Of a DNA stretch of 64,000 bases, positions 56,633-64,000 are shown one piece after another. The position numbers were made by a program, and so were the translations under genes. The DNA lies in assembly GCA_009809945.1 (NCBI GenBank), contig WTPW01000715.1:1-64000 (forward strand), given 5' to 3'. The stretch comes from Gigaspora margarita. Its lineage: Eukaryota > Glomeromycota > Glomeromycetes > Diversisporales > Gigasporaceae. The notes under the pieces are model-generated. The model made no database searches, had not been told where the DNA came from, and worked only from the letters and a program-made list of their open reading frames with translations. Within the stretch, counting starts at the first letter, position 1. Each line of letters starts with the position of its first letter.

Positions 56633-59182
56633 GGTAGGCTAGTCGTAGCAGAAAAATTTTACTATCACGTGACCAAAGATCATTTCCAACATGGTACGAT
56701 CTTTTCATAAAAATAAAATATTTTAAAATTTTAATGAAGATTTCTCAACAACTATCAGACTAAATTTAATAATTTTTTATTTTGATTCTATAAATTTATA
56801 GAATTCAAACAAAAAAAGTCCATTATATTTAATCAGATGGTTGTCAAGAAATATTTGCTCAAAGTTAGAGAAAAATTAAATGTCTATCAAAATAAAAGCT
56901 GCGACAAAGTTTTTTTAAAATTTAAAGCAAAGATATCTTGACAACACCAGACTAAATTCGATGTATGCTTTTTTATTTTAATTCTATAAATTTATAGAAT
57001 TCAAATAAAAAAATGTTTATCGAATTTGATTGGACGGTTGTCAAGTTATCTTTGCTCAAAGTTGTAAAAAACTTTGGCGCAGCTTTTATTTTGATAGACG
57101 TTTTGATTTTTCTCTAACATTGAGCGAAGATATCTTGACAACCATCTTATTAAATTTAATGAAGTTTTTTTTGTTTGAATTCTATGAATTTATAGAATTC
57201 AAACAAAAAAAAGTTCATTGAGTTTAGTCAGATAGTTGCCAAGATATCTTTGCTCAAAGTTAGAGAAAAATCAAAAAGTCTATCAAATAAAAGCTGCGCC
57301 AAAGTTTTTTTAAAACTTTGAGCAAAGATATCTTAACAACCACCAGACTAAATTCGATGAACATTTTTTTATATTAATTCTATAAATTTATAAAATTCAA
57401 ATAAAAAAGTTCATCGAATTTGATTGGACGGTTGTCAAGATTTCTTTGCTCAAAGTTTTAAAAAACTTTGGTGCAGCTTTTATTTTGATAGATGTTTTGA
57501 TTTTCTCTAACTTTGAGCGAAGATATCTTGACAACCATCTGATTAAATTCAATAAACTTTTATTTATTTGAATTCTATGCATTCATAGAATTTAAACAAA
57601 AAAAAGTTCATTGAATTTAGTCAGAGGGTTGCCAAGATATCTTCGCTCAAAGTAGAGAAAAATCAAAACGTCTATCAAAATAAAAGCTGCACCAAAGTTT
57701 TTTTAAAACTTTGAGCAAAGATATCTTGACAACCGTCCAATCAAATTCGATGAACTTTTTTTATTTGAATTCTATAAATTTATAGAATTAAAATAAAAAA
57801 ACGTTCATAAATTTAGTCAGGTGGTTGTTAAGATATCTTTGCTCAAAGTTTTATAAAAACTTAGGCGCAGCTTTTATTTGATAGATGTTTTGATTTTTCT
57901 CCAACTTTGAGTGACGATATCTTGTCAACTATTTGACTAAATTCAATAAATTTTTTTTGTTTGAATTCTATGAATTCATAGAATTCAAACAAAAAAAAGT
58001 TCATTAAATTTAATCAGATAGTTGTCAAGATATCTTCGCTTAAAGTTAGAGAAAAATCAAAACGTCTATCAAAATAAAAGCTGCACCTAAGTTTTTTTAA
58101 AACTTTGAGCAAAGATATCTTGACAACCATCCAATCAAATTCGATGAACTTTTTTTATTTGAATTCTATAAATTTATAGAATTAAAATAAAAAAACGTTC
58201 ATCGAATTTAGTCAGGTGGTTATCAAGATATCTTTGCTCAAAGTTTTAAAAAACTTTGGCGCAGCTTTTATTTTGATAGACGTTTTGATTTTTCTNNNNN
58301 NNNNNNNNNNNNNNNNNNNNNNNNNNNNNNNNNNNNNNNNNNNNNNNNNNNNNNNNNNNNNNNNNNNNNNNNNNNNNNNNNNNNNNNNNNNNNNNNNNNN
58401 NNNNNNNNNNNNNNNNNNNNNNNNNNNNNNNNNNNNNNNNNNNNNNNNNNNNNNNNNNNNNNNNNNNNNNNNNNNNNNNNNNNNNNNNNNNNNNAGAAAA
58501 ATCAAAACGTCTATCAAAATAAAAGCTGCACCAAAGTTTTTTTAAAACTTTGAGCAAAGATATCTTGACAACTGTCCAATCAAATTTGATGAACTTTTTT
58601 TTATTTGAATTCTATAAATTTATAAAATTAAAATAAAAAAACGTTTATCGAATTTAGTCTGGTGGTTGTCAAGATATCTTTGCTCAAAGTTTTAAAAAAC
58701 TTTGGTACAGCTTTTATTTTGATAAATGTTTGTCTAAGTTTTTTAAAAATTTGAGCAAAGATATCTTGACAACCGTCCAATCAAATTCGATGAACTTTTT
58801 TTTATTTGAATTCTATAAATTTATAGAATTAAAATAAAAAATGTACATCGAATTTAGTCAGGTGGTTGTCAAGATATCTTTGCTCAAAGTTTTAAAAAAA
58901 CTTTGCCACAGCTTTTATTTTGATAAACGTTTTGATTTTTCTCTAACTTTGAGCAATGATATCTTGATAACTATCTGATTAAATTCAATGAACATTTCTT
59001 TGTTTGAATTCTATGTTTTATAAAATCAAAATAAATAAAATTTTATTATATTTAGTCTGATAGTTGTCGAGAAATCTACATTAAAATTTTAAAATATTTT
59101 ATTTTTATAAGTAGATCGTACCAAGTTGGAAATGATCTTCTGTTACATAATAGTGAAATTTTTCTGCCACGACTAGCCAACC
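56633..59182. mobile_element. 2.55-kb foldback element built of ~195-bp inverted units
   Basis: Terminal inverted repeats of about 150 bp begin GGTAGGCTAGTCGTAGCAG on the left and, inverted, GGTTGGCTAGTCGTGGCAG on the right. Flanks TTTTTAATCT and TTTTTAATTG agree at 8 of 10 positions, as expected for a Mutator-like target. The interior is an array: AATTCTATAAATTTATAGAA palindromes recur with centres near 56797, 56990, 57190, 57387, 57580, 57777, 57975, 58171, 58617, 58818 and 59015. Neighbouring units, with AAGATATCTTTGCTCAAAG and AGCTTTTATTTTGATAGACG, alternate in direction. A 199-N gap (58296-58494) interrupts it. Short frames through it, including those crossing the gap, are spurious. Confidence 0.87.
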
Positions 59183-59821
59183 TTTTTAATTGAATGACAA
59201 TAGTATTAAAAGTAACAAGGGTAATACAAAAATGTCATCAAAAAGAATTAGAACCACTATCATCAGTTAAGTGTGAAAAAACATCAACCCAAAACCCACC
59301 AGTTTTGGGCCTTCATTGATATTTTGCTCTTATATTGGGTAAGGTAAGTGCAACCGGAATAGTCACATTAGTTATCATATGAGCATAGATAAGAAGATAA
59401 TAATTGTCAGTTGTTTTTTTTGGGTTTCTTGATATTTTTTATTTGCCATGAAAGTTTCTAATACAAAGAGTAAAAAGATAATTTGTCATTGGCGATAAAG
59501 ATCCATATTGTTAAAAGTGTATTCAGTACAAAGAATAAAAAAAAATAATGATTCAATTGTAAAAAAAATAATTATGATTCGATCATCGTAAAAAAAAAAA
59601 AATAATGATTCGATCGTAAAGTGCTTGAACAATCTTACTCTGTGATAAATTTTGGCCAATCAGCGCAGCTCTATAAAGAAAAAAGATGGTCAGTGACCAT
59701 CTTTTTTTTTGACTGCAGTGATAAACTCTCTTGACCAGCTAAGCTAATTTTTATTAATTAAAATTTATACATCTATTTATTGATTAAGGCGCTTGAGAGC
59801 ACCCTTAGCCCCAATTCAACA
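59183..59821. other. spacer, possible remainder of the Harbinger element
   Basis: Sequence continuous with 56632 before the foldback insertion. It holds AACCCAAAACCCACCAG at 59286 and repeated (A)nTAATGATTCGATCGTAAA phrases (59545-59620). An inverted pair AAAAAAGATGGTCAGTGACC / ATCTTTTTTTTTGAC lies near 59680-59712. No gene supported, and no Harbinger terminal repeat found. Confidence 0.4.
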
Positions 59822-60159
59822 ATGTGCACTTATTTTGCGAGTGATACAAATTCATAAAGGGAAATTAGCCAATCAGAGAATGTAAAATGTAATGATCCTG
59901 GAGCCCAACACGTGAAAAAAGTGAAGAAAAACAAACCCCCTCAAAAAAAGAGACAATACAAGAAAATGAGTGTTTAAACCTAACTTGGGAACTAATTGAA
60001 AATAGCAGAAATGAAAATTTACATATAGAAACTGATAATTTATTTCTATAGCCTCCAATCCTAATGCCTAACCCTAAATTTTTAATTTCACGAACTTGTT
60101 CATTTTTACATTGAATTTTCTTATTTGTGTTTGTATCATTCTCAAAAATAAGTATTCCG
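59822..60159. mobile_element. 338-bp MITE, second copy of the 30058-30375 family
   Basis: ATGTGCACTTATTTTGCGAG at the left and TTCTCAAAAATAAGTATTCC at the right are inverted. The interior is collinear with 30058-30375 (CACGTGA, GTGTTTAAACCT, TTTACATATA, TTTCACGAACTTG). A target duplication is no longer visible. It contains CCTAACCCTAAA. Minus-strand frames here (59865-60191) are not genes. Confidence 0.75.
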
Positions 60160-60428
60160 CTAATAATAGTGCTTCTTAAACATTCTTGCATATAGGAGTT
60201 ACACCAAATTTAAATTTGGTGAAATTAAACTGCTGTATAAATGACTAAGTAATCAAAAATCAGATCACTTTCATTTCTTTTTGAGAATATAACTATAATT
60301 CAGGATTTTTTTTTATTATGTAAATTTTTTCATTCGTCTTGCAGAACAAAATATATTAATTTCAAAATATGAAATAATCCTGTAACACTTGAAAATTTAT
60401 TTGTTAACATTATAATATAACTTTAATC
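60160..60428. repeat. 5' flank of pseudogene E, shared with genes A, B and C
   Basis: CACCAAATTTAAATTTGGTG is a 20-bp perfect palindrome here (60203-60222), degenerate in the other flanks. CTTGCAGAACAAAATATATT and ATCCTGTAACACTTG match the flank of gene C (31100-31160). The run into the start is TATAACTTTAATC, as in C. Confidence 0.65.
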
Positions 60429-63089
60429 GTGTCTAGAAAAGAATTTTTGACACTGCTGATGATATATTGAATGGCTATATTCCTGTCATCGATGCAGTGA
60501 ACTACTAGTTGGAGAAATTTATCACATTTACGAAAATGCAGAATGTAACAAAGAACTTTGCCTGATTATGGTTGATTTAGTAAAGGCAGCAGAATTTTCT
60601 ATAGAAAAGATAATTAGAAACAAGAAAAGAAGAAAGAAGTTTTCGAGATAAATCATACTATTTAGCTTTTGAAAGGTTTAAAAATAATTTAATACAGATC
60701 AAAGAATATACTAAAAGTGTAACAAAACTTAAAGGCTATAAAAGATTTCTTTATGCGATTGATGTTAAAAATAAATTTAAGCGATTAAGAAATGATTTTG
60801 ATAGATGTATGGCTGGTCTGAATTTTGTTATCGATGAATCTAACGAAATTGATAGAGAAGAAGAATCTCAAAGAGTTGATAAATCTTTAAAAGAAGTTAA
60901 AGAAGTAAGTATGGCTATTCTGAAGTATAATTGAAGAATAATAACCTATTATATTAATTTTGAACTTTTTATATATTTATTCATTTTTAGTTACTCGAAC
61001 AACTTGATGATAAACTCAATAAAGTAAGTTTAGTCATTCAGAAATTTAATTAATATTCTCTGTATAATAATTTTAAACTTTATCAAATTTTAGAGCTTTA
61101 AACAAGCTGATGATAAACTTCATGATGTAAGTATAGTTATTTGGAAATATAAAAACATTATATTAATTTTAAATTTTATTAAGCTTCGTTATTATTTATT
61201 TTAGGACTTTAAACATGCTTGTGATAAAAATGATGCTGTAACTCAACATATAGACTTTATGCAATCAACAGGACCCCGAAATATACATAGATAGGTCAGG
61301 TATGAGTTTGCTTATTTTTGAGGTTTTTTATGCAGATCCTTTCCATTTATAGTGATTTTTTTGCTTATTTTAAAGTTTTTTTTGCAGATCTTTCCTTTTT
61401 TAGTAACCCTATAATTAACCTGACCTATCTATGTATATTTCGGGGTCCTAATCAACTAAGCAAGATGATGAGAAAAATATTATTGATCCAGGTGAATTTG
61501 ATGATCCTAAGAAACAAATAATTAAAAAAAGTCTCTTTAAAAAGTTGTATAAACATTGCATGTAAACCTATTGATGGTCAAAAAGAAACTAAAATGGCAA
61601 TCCTCTGTAAATTAGATTTATCACCCCAAATTCTCATGTTTTATGGCACTCAGTAGTTAATAACTTGCAAGTTATGATTTTAGAATGGGTTTAACTAGGA
61701 AATTTAAGGGAGCTTTATGATAAACATGACATTCTTTGGACAAGAAAAATAAAAATGCCAAAAATATACTTCTTGGCCTTCTGTTTTTGCAAACAGTAAA
61801 TGTTTTCCATCATGATATTAGATGCGAAAATGTTTTTGTAAGTATAAATCAAATAAAATTTATAATAATAATTCTAAAAAACTAACATTAAATTATAGGT
61901 ACTAAGAGACTTAAATGTAAAACTTGGAAGCATTGGATTATATGGCCATCATACTATAAATGTTCAAAGATCATGAACATATATTGTTCATTAGATGGCT
62001 CCCAAGCTAATCAAAGAATATAGTGGTTATGTTAGCTACGAAAACATGCGAGGATATACATTTCATTGTGAAATGTTCAGGTAATTATATGGATATCATA
62101 TGTTTATTTGAACTGCATTTACTTTTTTTTCTATCTTAATTATTATTCTTGCAATTAGTTTTGGAATGCTCTTATGGGAGCTTTGTTATGAAAAGGTGCC
62201 TTATGCTAAGTGGAATACTAAACAGATATCTGAACATGTTTTGGGTAGTAAACGGGAAAGCATTTTAAAAGAGAAATTTGCAATCCTTGAAAATAGTGAA
62301 ATTCAATTAGAATTTATTAAAATTATTCAAGATGGTAATTCTAAAAAGTTTTTTTTTTTGTTTATTTTTACTAATTACACTATTTTTAATTTATTTTTTT
62401 GTTTGTTTAAAAAGCATGGTGCTATCAATCTAAATTACGAATAACTATTCCTCCACTAAGACAAAGGCTTGAGGATTTGGCCAATAAATTCCCAATACTT
62501 CTTGATGTTCCATCACTTTATAAAAATGAAGAATTAGTTCTTAATTGACTAAAGTCAGGAGATTCTATACTAGAAAATGATTATCCTAAAATAGAAAAAG
62601 AAACTCCTAAAGAAGAAATTGTGCCTGTTATACCTCTTAAAGATGGTATAAATATGCATGAAAAGAAGGAATATGAAAGTGCATTTAAATGTTTCAAACA
62701 AAATGCTAAACTTAATAATCCGGAAGCAAAATTTTGGGTAGGATATTATTTACTTTATGGGCATTATAGAGAAAAAGATCCTATTCAAGCCAGAAAATCA
62801 TTCTGAATCACAATGTAGATATGCAGTTTCATTGCTTGGTGATCTTGGCAAAGAGACCAGTAAAAATGCAAAAGATAAATTATGTAAGGAAATAATTTGC
62901 TATTTTGAGTTAGCAGCTAACAATCCCAAAAATCGAATCTCTAATGCAATGTATTATTTGGGAGATATTTATATGGTTGATAAGCTTAGAGTAAAGAAGG
63001 ATGAAGAGCATGGATTAAATTATTTAAAATTAGCTGCAAATGTTAATAAAGAAAGGGCAATTGCTCTACTAAAAAAGTTATTTAAATAG
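60429..63089 (+). pseudogene. pseudogene E: broken paralogue of genes A and C
   Basis: The start codon position reads GTG, and the first exon (60429-60904) has several single-base losses, for example in the EFFDT and AVKLL equivalents and after RNKK. The brace region is well preserved: 33-nt exons 60991-61023 (LLEQLDDKLNK) and 61094-61126 (SFKQADDKLHD), then DFKHACDKNDAVTQHIDFMQ from 61205. A MITE (61270-61449) interrupts the next codons. The kinase part has a stop at the WAEL equivalent (TGGGTTTAACTA, about 61686), HHDIRCENVF at about 61808-61837, and KLGSIGL where A and C have KLGNFGF. An intact exon follows at 62159-62334. The Sel1 part is shifted by a ~25 nt deletion near 62799. The end LLKKLFK is at 63089. 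Not functional. Confidence 0.9.
61270..61449. mobile_element. 180-bp MITE of the AGGACC family, copy 2
   Basis: Perfect 31-bp terminal inverted repeats starting AGGACCCCGAAATATACATA. Duplication AATCAAC at 61263-61269 and 61450-61456 (7 bp exact; one base of an 8-bp hAT duplication may have been lost). Inserted within the exon that starts the kinase part of pseudogene E, after the Ser codon of MQS. Confidence 0.93.
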
Positions 63090-64000
63090 ATTAAGCCAGT
63101 TATATTTGAACAATTCTTTATTATGTAAGTCCTTTTTTTGTATTTTTTATTTGTAGCATTATTTTATATACTATAAATAATTTGTTATTTGAACTTAAAT
63201 CATAATTTTATTTGATATAAAGACAAAAATTTTTTATTTTTATAGCTAGTATGATCTATTGCATCTAAAGATTATGATCAAATTATACAAATCTATGAAT
63301 TTACGTTTTAAATATTTTACCTAAATCTTAATCCAATACAAAGTGTTCCATTAAACAAAGCTTATATACCACATTTTGAAAAAAAGAACTATTTTAATAT
63401 AGTTTTTTAAATTATACAAGCATTATATTTAAATCAATTAAAATGGTAACTTTCAAAAGTAAAATAGTCTTAGATAATTTGCACAGATACGCCTAAGTAT
63501 AAAATAATCAGTTGAATAGTATTTGAAATCTGCCAAAACTGGCAGCTCAGACATACTATATAACCTTATAATCTTCTATTTCAAAAGCATTAAGTAGTAT
63601 TTAAGTCTGCTATATGTGACTGCTCTTTTGATCTTGATTGATGTTGTCAAATAAAAACAATGCTTTGAGTGATTTTTAAATTTGTTGAAGGTAGCAATTC
63701 TCAAAAGTAAAATGGCAAGGAGAATACTCAGAGATGACATAGGTGCAGTTTAAGATAAAATGATATTTGTGTAGTTTTTTAAAATTGACAATTCTGATAG
63801 ATGATAAAATCTTAAATGTTATTGCAATAACAAGAATAATGTATTGGAGTGATATTTTGCAATCATCTGTAGTAGTAGCAATTCTCAAAGTGATAATAAT
63901 TTTTAATAACCTCAAATGACCTCAAAATGACTCGTAAACCCACCTATAATGATGCAAAACGCTGCAAAGCCGTAAAAATATCAGCTTAGCTGAGCTATTT
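63090..64000. repeat. 3' flank of pseudogene E, diverged copy of the duplicated spacer
   Basis: Matches the spacers after B and C at low to moderate identity: T-run at about 63128, TCTATGAATTTACGTTTTAA at 63290, GCACAGATACGCCTAAGTAT at 63480, TGGCAGCTCAGACATAC, and GACCTCAAAATGACTCGTAA at 63920. No gene. The window ends in this spacer. Confidence 0.6.

Noticed and set aside
58212..58557. Overlapping 100-codon frames on both strands
   Set aside because: They bridge the 199-N gap inside the foldback element and are mirror images caused by the inverted repeats.
59865..60191. 108-codon minus-strand frame
   Set aside because: It coincides with a MITE copy whose other copy (30058-30375) does not conserve the frame.
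60429..60904. Gene E as a functional gene with a GTG start
   Set aside because: Several independent frameshifts in the first exon, a stop in the kinase part and a MITE in the linker exon exclude a functional product of the A/C type.
61318..61521. 67-codon plus-strand frame
   Set aside because: It starts inside the inserted MITE and reads out of frame into pseudogene E.

Overview
The window looks like a TE-rich, very AT-rich piece of a filamentous fungal nuclear genome. An arbuscular mycorrhizal fungus of the Rhizophagus/Glomus type fits best. The grounds are short introns (GTAAGT...TTTTAG) inside kinase genes, kinase plus Sel1-repeat architecture, broken kinase fragments with a Cys-x-x-Cys ... 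GWTSGNKD ... EDVIEW leader typical of that lineage, TTAGGG-type repeats, and dozens of small inverted-repeat transposons. Two assembly gaps (43398-43752 and 58296-58494) and scattered single Ns are present. The species assignment is inference; nothing was searched.

The only convincingly intact genes are two tandem paralogues on the + strand. Gene A (19249-22232; 8 exons, 713 aa when spliced as modelled here) and gene C (31236-33752; 7 exons, 687 aa) share one layout: an N-terminal helical bundle resembling the HeLo/MLKL four-helix domain, a coiled-coil linker built partly from 30-33 nt phase-0 micro-exons, a kinase fold whose DFG motif reads NFG, and C-terminal Sel1-like repeats. This is the layout of a cell-death executor of the MLKL type (membrane-acting bundle, brace, pseudokinase switch) with Sel1 repeats added. 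Between and beyond them lie decayed relatives: pseudogene B (22817-28530), cut by a hAT transposon and by two further small transposons; a Sel1-only fragment D (about 52690-53049); and pseudogene E (60429-63089), cut by a 180 bp MITE. The spacers are also duplicated. One duplicated spacer (33753-36605) now leads to no gene.

Region by region: 1-13470 holds dispersed repeats, three TIR elements and a decayed minus-strand kinase (7582-8232). 13471-17490 holds hAT debris and an array of 5' fragments of another kinase gene, into which a near-perfect 526 bp palindrome is inserted. 17490-36600 is the MLKL-like gene cluster. 36700-38350 is a minus-strand pseudogene split by a hAT element. 38360-52560 is a mosaic of inverted repeats, SINE-like and LTR-like sequence, T-rich low-complexity DNA and MITEs. 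53290-59200 is a decayed PIF/Harbinger transposon (Myb-like ORF plus DDE transposase) that received three later insertions, one a 2.55 kb foldback element made of about 195 bp inverted units. 59200-64000 is pseudogene E with its duplicated flanks.

All exon boundaries, target-site duplications and motif calls were read by eye from the sequence. Domain names rest on pattern recognition of family motifs and need profile searches to confirm.
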